Of a stretch of 54,956 nucleotides of DNA, positions 43,030 through 52,315 are shown piece after piece. The translations under genes were made by a program, and so were the position numbers. Position 1 is the stretch's first letter, and every line of letters begins with the position of its first letter. Source of the stretch: Haematobacter missouriensis (GTDB lineage Bacteria; Pseudomonadota; Alphaproteobacteria; Rhodobacterales; Rhodobacteraceae); NCBI RefSeq assembly GCF_000740775.1, contig NZ_JFGS01000028.1, forward strand, positions 1-54,956. The letters are read 5' to 3'. The notes under the pieces are model-generated. The model was not told the DNA's origin. It worked only from the letters and a program-made list of their open reading frames with translations, and searched no databases.

Positions 43030-45522
43030 ATGATCCATATCGGAACCTCTCTCACCCGTCTGATCAGCACCGGGCGCGGCGGCAGAAGCATCACCCCTCC
43101 CGTAGTGCCAGAATTCTATCCGGACGTGCCGCCTGTTTCTCTGGCGGCGGGGGCGGGCTCGCTGAAATTCCCCGAAGGCAACTGGAACGTGCACACCGGG
43201 CGGGCGGGTCTGACCGGATGGAAGGGCCTGCTCCATCAGGGCTGGAGCGAGGTCTTTCCCGGCTCCGGCACACCCTCTGCGCTCTTCGCCATGGTGCGCC
43301 TGCCGAGGGACAAGCGGGACGGGCCTTATACAAAGGCGATCCTGGGGCGCGAGGGCAGCGGCGGAAACCGCATTCGGCTTGCCTACGGCAATCCGAACAA
43401 TTCCACTTCCACCTCCCGTAACCGCTTTCAGGGCTATCAGTACGGCGCGGGCGGGGCGAGCGTGAACCTGCGCAGTGCCCCCTGGACGGAGGATGCCGCA
43501 CTGGTCGTCTTCTGGCATGACGGGACGGACCGGTGGGGGGTGGACTGGTATTCGCTCATCGATGGCACGCGCCATGCGGGGGATGTCTCCAGCCTCACCG
43601 GGGTGAACCCCTCCGGTGCAGCCCTGTCGGGCTTTACCATCGGGGGCGCGCAGACCATGACCGCCTTCGCCACCGATACGAACCCGCTGGTCGAGGAGTT
43701 GTGGGACGGGGAGATTGCGCTCGTCGGCTATCTGAACGGCACGGTCGCCCCGGCGGAATGGGCCGAACTGGCCCGTGGCGCCCGCCCGCAGGACGTGCTG
43801 CCGGTCCCGGCCGTCCGCTGGATACGGGAGCTTGACGGCACGGCGGCCAGCCTTGCCGCCCCTGCCTGGGCCACGGCAGACAGGACGCGGCCAGCGGTGC
43901 CCGTCGCCGATGCCTCCCCCTCTGCCGGAGGAACGATGCTCCTTCCCGGATCGACGCTCCGCCCGCAGTCGGCCACGCGCTTCGTGACCTTAGACCAGAG
44001 GTCGGCGGGTATGGTCTTCGGACTGAAACCGGGAGAGACCAAGGCATCCGTGCCCTTTTCTGGGCGCGCCTCCGGGCCGGTGGAAATCCGCGTATTCGAG
44101 GCAGAGACCGGCAGGATCGTCCGCGACTGGGTCCAGATGCCCGCTCCGGAAAACGGGGTCTGGAGCGGACGGGTATCGCTGCCGGAAAGCGCGAACGGCT
44201 GGCTTTTCGCCGATGCGCGGCTGGTGGGGGCCCCCGATGTGATCGCCCATGCGCGCAGCGAATTCGGCGTGGGCTACAAGTTCATGATCATGGGACAAAG
44301 CCAGACGGCGATGCCCATGGTGAACATGACGACGCGGCTCGCGCTGGAACCGGGCACGGCGATGAGCGGCTCTGTCGCGACGCTGGTCAACCTCGGCCTG
44401 CGGCGTATCCTTGGCGCGGAGGCGCGGCGTCCGGTGATGGGGCGGATCGGCACGGGAGTGGGATTCGCGCCGAGCGATGGTTTCGTGACCTTCCTGAACC
44501 AGTTCCGCCGGATGAAGCCGAAGACCCCTGTCATGATCCTCAACGAGGCGGTCTCCGGCACCTCCATGCGCGCGCTTCTGGCGGGAGAGGTCGATACGGC
44601 CACCGATCGGCAATGGGCCGACATCACCGACAAGCTGGACCTCTGGGGCCCGGATGTGACGGCGGTGCTGTGGAACTGGCTGATGAACGAAGGCGCGATG
44701 AACGGCAGCAATGTCGTGCCCCTCATGTCGGCCATGTTCCTGCCTGATCACACAGGTGACATGGCGCATTCGCTGGCGCGGGATCTGGAGCCGGGCTGGA
44801 CGCTCGGCGTGCTGGGCGGCGACCGGGAAAGCCGGATCACCGGGCGCGAGGGCATGCGCGCCGCGCGAACCGCCTTTGCCCATGGCAACGGTTTTACCCT
44901 GGGGCCGGTCGTTTCCGATTACCGGATCGAGAATGCGGGTGGCCCCCATCCGGGCAAGCAGTTCACCAATCCTGGCATTCTGGGTTACACGCCGCCGGAA
45001 ACCTTCGATCACGGCATCCCCCGCTTCATGCAGCGCATGGGGGTGATGGCGCTCCAGACGGTCGGCGCGCTTTCGGATGTGACCGTGCATCCCTACTACG
45101 CCAATCCCCGGTTCAGCGCCGATCGGCGGAAGATCCTCATCGACGTGATGGCAGTGAACGGAGGCCGGATCTACAGCCCCGCGCCCGCTGCGCTCAGATC
45201 ATGGTATGTGAAGGAGGAAAGCGACCCTTCCTTTGTCAGTACGGTGGAGAAAGGCGCCCAGGCCGTGCTCAACACCTCTGTCAGCCCGCCGCAGGTGGAG
45301 ATCACCCGCGCCTCCGGGAGCTGGGGGCCGGGCGTTATCGTTCAACGCATGGACGATGGTGAGAAGCGGGCCGACAACGACGGGACGGCCGAAGATGCGA
45401 TCCATTCGGGCGGCATCTATGAGGACTGGGCACAGGACCCGCTGGGGTTCGGCTTCCCCGTGGTGGGAATGCGGGATGAGAACGGTCTCTGGCGCAATCT
45501 GTTTGAACTTATTGTTGCCTAA
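43030..45522 (+). CDS. LamG-like/SGNH-hydrolase family protein, copy 2
   Basis: 830 residues from the ATG at 43030 (a longer frame begins at 42934). Same architecture as the copies at 12180 and 52316: SLKFPEGNWNVHTGRAG opening a LamG-like domain, SGPVEIRVFEAETGRIVRDW in a middle beta domain, then the SGNH part with FMIMGQSQTA (Ser424) and TFDHGIPRFM (His661). Closest to copy 3. Unlike the others it lacks a classical signal peptide; the N-terminus is MIHIGTSLTRLISTGRGG followed by a proline-rich stretch (ITPPVVPEFYPDVPP). It may be exported by another route, or the start may be wrong. Function is inferred as a carbohydrate esterase or related hydrolase. Confidence 0.7.
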   Translation: MIHIGTSLTRLISTGRGGRSITPPVVPEFYPDVPPVSLAAGAGSLKFPEGNWNVHTGRAGLTGWKGLLHQGWSEVFPGSGTPSALFAMVRLPRDKRDGPYTKAILGREGSGGNRIRLAYGNPNNSTSTSRNRFQGYQYGAGGASVNLRSAPWTEDAALVVFWHDGTDRWGVDWYSLIDGTRHAGDVSSLTGVNPSGAALSGFTIGGAQTMTAFATDTNPLVEELWDGEIALVGYLNGTVAPAEWAELARGARPQDVLPVPAVRWIRELDGTAASLAAPAWATADRTRPAVPVADASPSAGGTMLLPGSTLRPQSATRFVTLDQRSAGMVFGLKPGETKASVPFSGRASGPVEIRVFEAETGRIVRDWVQMPAPENGVWSGRVSLPESANGWLFADARLVGAPDVIAHARSEFGVGYKFMIMGQSQTAMPMVNMTTRLALEPGTAMSGSVATLVNLGLRRILGAEARRPVMGRIGTGVGFAPSDGFVTFLNQFRRMKPKTPVMILNEAVSGTSMRALLAGEVDTATDRQWADITDKLDLWGPDVTAVLWNWLMNEGAMNGSNVVPLMSAMFLPDHTGDMAHSLARDLEPGWTLGVLGGDRESRITGREGMRAARTAFAHGNGFTLGPVVSDYRIENAGGPHPGKQFTNPGILGYTPPETFDHGIPRFMQRMGVMALQTVGALSDVTVHPYYANPRFSADRRKILIDVMAVNGGRIYSPAPAALRSWYVKEESDPSFVSTVEKGAQAVLNTSVSPPQVEITRASGSWGPGVIVQRMDDGEKRADNDGTAEDAIHSGGIYEDWAQDPLGFGFPVVGMRDENGLWRNLFELIVA

Positions 45523-46125
45523 AGTGAGACAATAACCGGACCATTTCCGACCCAATTCTGATGCGCATGCAGAAAGAAACGGTTTCCTGGGGCTGAGCGA
45601 TTTTTCGCCCGTGACGCGGAGAGAACCGGTGGAGAGGGAGGTTGACCGTTCAGTCAGCGCTTTGCTGCCACTTCCGGTCATGGCGCCTCTTTGCGGCGGG
45701 TGGTCTTCCGCCCGCCCGTCCCTGTCACAGCCGGGGACTGGCTCGCCGGGCGCCTTGGCCGAGGGCGTAGCCGAATGTGGTGATCTTTCTTCCGCCTGCC
45801 TTCATGAGACGGAAAACCATTATAGTCTTCTCTCGCACAAATGGTCCCCTCGCCTGTATTGGGCAGAGGTGGAAAAAGATTGCAGCTCCACGCTTGGGCA
45901 GTGTGCAACCCGATAAGGAACAGTTCCCCATGCTGAAAGCAATGCGCGAGAAAACGCTCACGAGATGACCGTTTCGCGAAATATTGCCAGATCTTCTGCA
46001 GATGAGCCATTCTGCATTGCGGAATATGTCTCGGCTATTATTTTTGTTGTGGAAATAAAACCGTAAGTTGTTCACCATGAGTATGTTCAACTCTAGGTAG
46101 ATCTTCGGGAGCAGGCGGAGACGAT
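45523..46125. other. Intergenic region before the beta-helix gene
   Basis: 603 bp without a recognisable gene. It becomes AT-rich from about 45960 and contains operator site D. No terminator was identified after the SGNH gene. Confidence 0.5.
46010..46024. promoter_or_regulatory. Candidate shared operator, site D
   Basis: TTCTGCATTGCGGAA, identical to site A over the first 13 bases, about 100 bp upstream of the beta-helix gene start. Confidence 0.45.
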
Positions 46126-48339
46126 ATGGCGATCAAACTTGTAGATTCGGTTGATGATTTGCTTTCGGCTCTCCGCGTCGTGAAGGGCGGGGATACGATC
46201 CTTCTGGCGGATGGAGATTATGGATATCTCTACCTTTCCAAAGGTTTGAAAGGGCAGCTTCTGGATTATGACAGCACCGTAACGATCGCGGCGCTCAATC
46301 CGGGAAAAGCGACCTTCTCCAAGATGGATGTGCGCGGGGCCAGCAATCTGGCTTTCGATGGCCTCGATGTCTCCAACTCGCTCCAGATCTGGTATAATTC
46401 CAGCAATGTGGCGGTAAAGAATTCCAACATCACCACCCTGACCGTTCGCGATACGCAGGGCGCCGACATTTCCGGCAATACGCTTGGTGGAGGGAACTTC
46501 GGCCTTATCCTGCAGGCTGCATCCGACGTGTCTGTCCGGGGCAACTATATACATGACGTGACCGAGGACCTGGTTCGAATCGTCGGAAACAGTCATGACG
46601 TTGTGGTCGAGAACAACCTTATCTCCGATACTGTCGCCCGTGCACCGACCCATCCCGATCTCATCCAGATGTTTGGCCTGAATGGGGCCACGCCGCATGA
46701 CATCACGATCCGCGGCAATATCCTGCACGACGATCTCTCCACAGGATCGGTGACACCTCAGGGCATCTTCATGAACGGCCCGATGGGGGCTTCGGGGTTC
46801 AAGGATATCCTGATCGAGCAGAACCTGATCTGGACGCAGCATATCAACACGATCTACGTCAACGGGGCGGACGGGAACTTTGTCATTCGCGACAATTCCT
46901 TGATCGCCACGCAGTGGAGCAACGGCGCCAATATCCGTCTTGCCGGTTGGAACAACGAAGGTATCAGCGTTACCGGCAACGTCTCCCGCGCCATCGGGGA
47001 TGAGGGACATGGGACAACGGCCTGGAACAACTACTATTTCGGCACTGGCAAGTGGTCCAATGCCACGGGCGATCAGACCGACATCTTCCAGAGCCCGCAG
47101 TATATCGGCTGGAAGAGCTTCCTGCCTGTCGCCGGATCGGCCATTGATTTCGGCAGCGGCTACGGCGCTCAGGAAAGGCTGAAGGAGCTGCTGGCGGGCG
47201 AACACAACGACTTCGGCGTGACCCGTCTGGTGATGGAGGAAACGGATGACTTCAGCTTCAAGGGGCACAGCAAATCCTGGTTCCGTTTCGCTGAGAGCGA
47301 CACGCTCAACCTCGATGAGGCGACGGTTTCGCTGACCTTTTCGGCCAACGCCGCCTCTGGCCCGCGCACCATCCTGTCCAAGGATTCCGTCGGTCTCGAC
47401 AATGGCTTCGCAGCCACAGTGGACAACGGGACGCTCACTCTCCGCTTTGAGGATGACAGTGGCGTCAAGACCATCGTTCATGACGGAATTGCCGCGAAAA
47501 CGAACTATAACCTCGTCACGTCCTTCGACGACGGCAAGGCTGAGGCTTGGCTGGATGGGCAAGCCATCGGGCAGGTGCAGACTGGGATGGACTGGGCCAA
47601 GAACCGCTCCGATCTGATCCTAGGCGCTGACGGGGGGCTTTCAAAGCACGGGCTGAAATCGTTCTTCTCGGGGACCATCGGAGATCTGCGCATCTACGAT
47701 CAGGGAATGACCTACAGCCAGCTGTCGGCACATGTCGATGCGCGGGAAAGCTATCTCGCGGCGGTCGAGGCCTCCAAGGATACGGCGCATAAGGTCTTTT
47801 ATCATGGCGGGATCACCGATTTCAAAAACACGGTGAAGAACGCCATCGTCACCGAGGCCGACGACAAATTCGCCACGACGGAAGGAACGGTGGCGCTGAA
47901 CTTTCGTCCCGAACTGGTGAATGGTGGAAGGGGCCTCCTATCGCGGGATTCCGCGGGGCTGGGGGACGGGTTCCACATCGCCATCAGCAACGGCAGCCTC
48001 GTCGTCAAGTTCGAGGATGACAGCGGCACGCAATCTCTCCGCTATGAAGGCGTCGAGCGCTACAAGGATTATTCCGTCGTGGCGAGCTTTGGAAATGGTG
48101 TAGCGGATGTGTGGGTGAACAACACTCATCTCGGCCAGGTTGAGACCAATATGGACTGGACCCACAATTCCGACAGTCTCGTTCTCGGAGCGCTCAACTC
48201 CAACAGTGCGGCTGGGACGACATCTGCGATGCACGGCGCATATTTCGGTGCACTCAACGGGGTTCTCATCCTGGACGAAAGCATGACGCCACAGGAATTG
48301 GCTGCCTATATCGATGCCCATCCCCTGCTTCTCGTCTGA
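46126..48339 (+). CDS. Parallel beta-helix protein with two C-terminal LamG-like domains
   Basis: 737 residues. Residues about 1-340 show short repeats of a right-handed parallel beta-helix (NVAVKNSNITTLTVRDTQGA, then DVSVRGNYIHDVTEDLVRIV, then DVVVENNLISDT), as in polysaccharide lyases and chondroitinase-B-like enzymes. Residues about 365-550 and 565-735 are two similar LamG-like sandwiches, each with RFEDDSG/KFEDDSG and GQVQTGMDW/GQVETNMDW. There is no signal peptide and no RTX repeat, so the export route is unclear. It probably binds or cleaves the polymer of this locus. GC content is lower than in its neighbours. Confidence 0.78.
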   Translation: MAIKLVDSVDDLLSALRVVKGGDTILLADGDYGYLYLSKGLKGQLLDYDSTVTIAALNPGKATFSKMDVRGASNLAFDGLDVSNSLQIWYNSSNVAVKNSNITTLTVRDTQGADISGNTLGGGNFGLILQAASDVSVRGNYIHDVTEDLVRIVGNSHDVVVENNLISDTVARAPTHPDLIQMFGLNGATPHDITIRGNILHDDLSTGSVTPQGIFMNGPMGASGFKDILIEQNLIWTQHINTIYVNGADGNFVIRDNSLIATQWSNGANIRLAGWNNEGISVTGNVSRAIGDEGHGTTAWNNYYFGTGKWSNATGDQTDIFQSPQYIGWKSFLPVAGSAIDFGSGYGAQERLKELLAGEHNDFGVTRLVMEETDDFSFKGHSKSWFRFAESDTLNLDEATVSLTFSANAASGPRTILSKDSVGLDNGFAATVDNGTLTLRFEDDSGVKTIVHDGIAAKTNYNLVTSFDDGKAEAWLDGQAIGQVQTGMDWAKNRSDLILGADGGLSKHGLKSFFSGTIGDLRIYDQGMTYSQLSAHVDARESYLAAVEASKDTAHKVFYHGGITDFKNTVKNAIVTEADDKFATTEGTVALNFRPELVNGGRGLLSRDSAGLGDGFHIAISNGSLVVKFEDDSGTQSLRYEGVERYKDYSVVASFGNGVADVWVNNTHLGQVETNMDWTHNSDSLVLGALNSNSAAGTTSAMHGAYFGALNGVLILDESMTPQELAAYIDAHPLLLV

Positions 48340-48403
48340 AACGGCCCCGTGATACCATTGGTGTCATGGGACTTCATTCAGGAACCAGCTGCAAGTCACT
48401 CAA

Positions 48404-48561
48404 CAGGCTGCTGAAAAAGTCCTGAAGTGTCACGCTATGCGCCGGAAATCGGAAGATCGGCCCGGAAACGCCCGGAAATATATGGATTTCCGGCTGGATT
48501 TCGTCAGATGGCGAACGATTTCCACTCCAACACATGCCAGAAAGCGTTTTTCAGCAGCCTG
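48404..48561 (-). repeat. Miniature inverted-repeat element, copy 3 (158 bp, inverted)
   Basis: Ends CAGGCTGCTGAAAAAG and TTTTTCAGCAGCCTG. Read on the minus strand it matches copy 1 over almost its whole length, including TGGAAATCGTTCGC and CCGGGCGTTTCCGGGCCGAT. It lies 64 bp after the beta-helix gene. Confidence 0.78.
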
Positions 48562-48711
48562 TTAATGTGTATTCCAACGGGAATACGCGGAAAGAAATGC
48601 CGTTTTCGCCGGTGAGACATTGCCGGTGAGATATTCCCGTCTTCCGGGCGGGTTTTCCGTCTCAAAGATCCCGGCGGTTCTCGGAGCTGCAGGTATCGGA
48701 GCGGATACGTC

Positions 48712-48939
48712 TCAGAGATCGATCAGTATCCTGCCCCGCAATTCAGGCGGACAGCCCCGTCCGCAGACCGAATTCTCAGGTCGATAAGCGCTCTCATCCG
48801 GGCCCATCATGATGCCCCCTATGACGAAGGCGATGAGCAAGCAGATGGTGGCAATCTTGTCCTGCCGCTCAAACTTGGTGAGCAAGGTGATGAACGCAAT
48901 TACAAGGCCTGCAACCAGCAGTGAAACGACCGCCATCAT
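48712..48939 (-). CDS. Small membrane protein of unknown function
   Basis: 75 residues: MMAVVSLLVAGLVIAFITLL is a first membrane helix, then KFERQDK, then a second helix (IATICLLIAFVIGGIMMG) and a short soluble tail with two cysteines. AGGTGA lies about 8 bp before the ATG at 48939. Not recognised as any family; a longer frame to 49041 is open but not supported. Confidence 0.45.
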   Translation of the reverse strand: MMAVVSLLVAGLVIAFITLLTKFERQDKIATICLLIAFVIGGIMMGPDESAYRPENSVCGRGCPPELRGRILIDL

Positions 48940-49481
48940 TTTCCGATCACCTTTGCAAAGGCAGTTTCCCGGTGCCCCGGTTGCTGAAATACCGGTGCCC
49001 TGCAGTGTTGAGAGACGATATCCGCATGCGTCCCAGCACACTCCATCGTGCTTACCCGACCCCAGCCGGCGCTTCTGTCGCGCCGCGAGGGGACCACTCT
49101 CTTTCCGCTGAATTTCACGTCCTGCATGTCATCCTTGCGGTTCTTACAATTCCGGCCTGAAAAATCGCGTACGGCTTTGGAGCGGCGGTGGCAGGTTCGC
49201 CTTCTGTCTATCATGAGAGCGCCTTTCATGCCAGCGGGCAATACCTTGATCTCGCCTGCCGGAGAGTGATCCGGGTCAGATATGGCGCACCCATTCGAGA
49301 GGACGGGAAAGGTTCGGCCCGAAGCCACGCCGCAGCCAGACATGACTGTGATCTGCCCATCGGGTGGTGGCGGGACAGCCTGCAGCCGCCACCTGTAGTT
49401 GTGGTGATTGATCTTGTGCGACAGCCTGATATTCAGAAAAAGGCCGGACATCCCGACCGGCAGGATGAAGGAACCGACCCA
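48940..49481. other. Intergenic region before the acetyltransferase gene
   Basis: About 540 bp without an identifiable gene. Open frames cross it but show no conserved sequence. Confidence 0.4.
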
Positions 49482-50093
49482 GTGCCTGTAGACAACAGCT
49501 CCTCTTCTTCACCGGGTGTTCACAAGAAGCGCACCTCGAAACCGAAGCGCCTTCTGCGCCTCATCCTGACCACCTTCGATCCGCGCGCCTGGGTACATAT
49601 GCTGAAGGTAGTCAATTACTACAACTATACCCATGTCGCTCCCATGCGGACCCTGCGCGGGCGGATCGGCCCGCGTCCCGAGATCGCGCCGAACGCCTCC
49701 ATCGCGAACCCCGAAAACATCACCGCCGGTAGGGTGCTGCATCTCGGCTCCGGCGCCTTTCTCTGGGCCGGTCCGTCGGAGAAGGGGCGCGTGGTTATCG
49801 GAGATGATGTGACTTTCGGCCCGCGGGTGATGCTGACGGCTGCGAACTACCGTTTCAACGACGGCCAGCCCGTAAGGTCCAACGCGATGGACGAGAAGGA
49901 GATTTTCATAGGCGACGATGCCTGGATCGGTGCCTATGCGATCATCCTGCCGGGCGCCCGGATCGGCAAGGGTGCGGTGGTGGGAGCAGGTTCCGTGGTC
50001 ACCGGCGAAATTCCTGACTGGGCCATTGCGGTCGGCGCGCCGGCCAAGGTGGTGGGCCAGCGCCGGATTGCCGCCGTCAGGCCCCCCGCGTGA
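49482..50093 (+). CDS. WcaF-type hexapeptide O-acetyltransferase
   Basis: Left-handed beta-helix acetyltransferase. Conserved part from RAWVHMLKVVNYYNYTHVAP to VGAPAKVVGQRR, with GDDVTFGPRVMLTAANYRFN and GDDAWIGAYAIILPGARIGK. A GTG at 49482 (203 residues, AAGGAA upstream) includes the N-terminal helix; an ATG at 49599 would give only 164 residues and cut it. Probably acetylates a sugar of the local polysaccharide. Same strand as manC, 277 bp upstream of it. Confidence 0.8.
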   Translation: MPVDNSSSSSPGVHKKRTSKPKRLLRLILTTFDPRAWVHMLKVVNYYNYTHVAPMRTLRGRIGPRPEIAPNASIANPENITAGRVLHLGSGAFLWAGPSEKGRVVIGDDVTFGPRVMLTAANYRFNDGQPVRSNAMDEKEIFIGDDAWIGAYAIILPGARIGKGAVVGAGSVVTGEIPDWAIAVGAPAKVVGQRRIAAVRPPA

Positions 50094-50370
50094 CCCAAAG
50101 GGGGCGCGCTCGGGCGCGGCCTGCCTCGGGGCGTGCTGCGCTCAGGTCAATATGACTCCGGGGGTCCGCATCACGGGTTCGCGGCGAGCATTTCCCCCGC
50201 CTTGTCATTACGGTCGCGCTGCCGCATGACTGTGCGGTCTTCACCCCAAAACCGGCCCTTCGCAATACTGACCGCAAAGACGCAATGACCTGCAAATTGT
50301 ATTCCGGCCTGGCCCGTTCTCCTGCCTCTTGCCTTTCCGGCTGGCCTCATTCCGATCAAGGGTTTTCTGC

Positions 50371-51798
50371 ATGATCACTCCCGTCCTGCTCTGTGGTGGT
50401 TCCGGTACGCGCCTGTGGCCCTTGTCGCGCAAATCCTTCCCCAAGCAGTTCGCCCCCCTGATCGGGGAGACATCGCTCTTTCAGGCTTCGGTGGCGCGTC
50501 TTTCGGGAACGGCGTTCACGCCCCCCGTGGTGGTCACGGGATCCGACTTCCGCTTCATCGTCACGGAGCAGATGGATGCGATCGGCGTGAAGCCGCGCGC
50601 CATCCTGATCGAACCGGCGGCGCGCAACACCGCCCCCGCCATTCTGGCCGCCGCGCTCTGGCTGGCCAGAACCGACCCGGATCAGCCGATGCTGGTGGCG
50701 CCCTCGGACCATGTGATCCCGGATGCGAAGGCCTTTGCTGCCGCCGTGGCCCGCGGGATGGAGCCGGCGCGGGCGGGGCAGCTCGTCACCTTCGGGATCC
50801 AGCCTACCCATGCCGAGACGGGTTATGGCTGGCTCGAACTGGCCGAAAGTTCAGCCGAGGCGCCCGTGGCACTCTCCCGCTTTGTCGAGAAGCCGGACCG
50901 GACGCGGGCGGAGGAGATGCTGGCCGCGGGCAACTTCCTGTGGAACGCGGGCATCTTCCTGTTCACACCCGCCACGCTGATCGCGGCTTTCGAGGCCCAT
51001 GCCCCCGCCGTGCTCGGCCCGGTGCGCGCGGCGCTTGAAGGTGCGAAGACCGACCTCGCCTTCCTGCGGCTGGGGCCGGAGGATTTCGGCGATGCGCCCG
51101 ACATCTCCATCGACTATGCGGTGATGGAGAAGGCGCGGAACCTGACCGTGGTGCCCTTCGCGGCCGGCTGGTCGGATCTGGGTGGCTGGGACGCGGTCTG
51201 GCGCGAGATGGGGCCGGACGCGGCGGGGGTCGCTCTCGGGGGCGACGCGCTTGCCATCGACTGCGAGAACACGCTGCTGCGGTCCGAGACGCAGGGCCTA
51301 GAACTGGTGGGCATCGGGCTCAAGGACACGATCGTCGTCTCCATGCAGGATGCGGTTCTGGTCGCCGACCGCTCCCGCGCGCAGGAGGTCAAGCAGGCAG
51401 TGGCCGCGCTGAAGAAGAAGGGTGCCAAGCAGGCCGAGAGCTTCCCGCGCGACCACCGCCCCTGGGGCTGGTTCGAGACGCTGGTGCTGGGCGACCGCTT
51501 CCAGGTGAAGCGCATCGTGGTCCATCCCGGCGCGGCGCTCTCGCTCCAGAGCCATTTCCACCGCTCCGAACACTGGATCGTCGTCTCCGGCACCGCGCGG
51601 GTGACGGTGGACAACGAGGTGAAGCTGATCACGGAGAACCAGTCGGTCTACATTCCGCTCGGCGCCGTGCACCGGATGGAGAACCCCGGCAAGGTGCCGA
51701 TGGTGCTGATCGAGGTGCAGACCGGCTCCTATCTCGGCGAAGACGACATCATCCGCTACGACGATGTCTATGCCCGCGGGCAGGGCGCCAAGGGCTGA
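50371..51798 (+). CDS. manC: Mannose-1-phosphate guanylyltransferase / mannose-6-phosphate isomerase
   Basis: 475-residue two-domain enzyme making GDP-mannose. N-terminal pyrophosphorylase motif LCGGSGTRLWPLSRKSFPKQ and the FVEKPDR metal/sugar site; C-terminal cupin isomerase domain with RPWGWFETLVLGDRFQVKRI, SLQSHFHRSEHWIVVSG and YIPLGAVHRMENPG. Start at 50371 where MITPVLLCGG begins; the frame extends 14 codons upstream without similarity. Phosphomannomutase must be supplied from elsewhere. Confidence 0.95.
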   Translation: MITPVLLCGGSGTRLWPLSRKSFPKQFAPLIGETSLFQASVARLSGTAFTPPVVVTGSDFRFIVTEQMDAIGVKPRAILIEPAARNTAPAILAAALWLARTDPDQPMLVAPSDHVIPDAKAFAAAVARGMEPARAGQLVTFGIQPTHAETGYGWLELAESSAEAPVALSRFVEKPDRTRAEEMLAAGNFLWNAGIFLFTPATLIAAFEAHAPAVLGPVRAALEGAKTDLAFLRLGPEDFGDAPDISIDYAVMEKARNLTVVPFAAGWSDLGGWDAVWREMGPDAAGVALGGDALAIDCENTLLRSETQGLELVGIGLKDTIVVSMQDAVLVADRSRAQEVKQAVAALKKKGAKQAESFPRDHRPWGWFETLVLGDRFQVKRIVVHPGAALSLQSHFHRSEHWIVVSGTARVTVDNEVKLITENQSVYIPLGAVHRMENPGKVPMVLIEVQTGSYLGEDDIIRYDDVYARGQGAKG

Positions 51799-52042
51799 AA
51801 CCGGCAAGCTGCGGCCGGGGAGGGCTTGAGGTCGTGGGGCATCGGCAAAGGGCCCGGTGGCTGCCGGAGCACGCGGCGGCCTCCATTTCCGCCCGCAGCG
51901 CGAAGAAGCGGGGATCGAGCTCGCTCCGCAATTCGGCCCCCTGCGCCTCGAGGACGCCAAGCCGCTGCGACAGATCCAAAACGAGCCGGCGCAAGGCGTC
52001 GGCTCTCGGCATCTCAGAGACATCATCAGACCGTGGGCTCAT
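51749..52042 (-). CDS. Possible short coiled-coil protein, doubtful
   Basis: 97-residue frame. The first 50 residues (ADALRRLVLDLSQRLGVLEA and on to FFALRAEMEA) look like an amphipathic coiled coil and are compositionally plausible. The rest is Arg/Pro/His-rich and looks like read-through, and the end overlaps manC by 50 bp antisense. It may be a 3'-truncated gene or chance. Confidence 0.25.
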   Translation of the reverse strand: MSPRSDDVSEMPRADALRRLVLDLSQRLGVLEAQGAELRSELDPRFFALRAEMEAAACSGSHRALCRCPTTSSPPRPQLAGFSPWRPARGHRHRRSG

Positions 52043-52315
52043 ACAACCTTGAACCAGCCAATCATCTTCAGCGCAAATGCCTTGCCCGGAAATCTGTCCC
52101 GCTTACAGCGCGCCAAGGAAATGGCAAATATCCGGGCCGCCTGAGTCACACAGGTGGTCCAGCGCCGCGATGGTCTTTCCTTCGACGTGCGGCCAGCAGG
52201 CGGCCCCCAGGTGTTTTGCCCGCTGCCGGAACATCCGGCTCGGTTCGTCAGGAGCCCGGTTTTGTCAGGGCCCAGATGGTTCGGAAGCCTAGATGGTTAC
52301 GGGGACTCAGATCGG
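52043..52315. other. Intergenic region between manC side and SGNH copy 3
   Basis: No gene seen. It contains short near-direct repeats (GGTTTTGTCAGGGCC, GGTTCGTCAGGAGCC) of unknown meaning at about 52230-52280. Confidence 0.35.
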
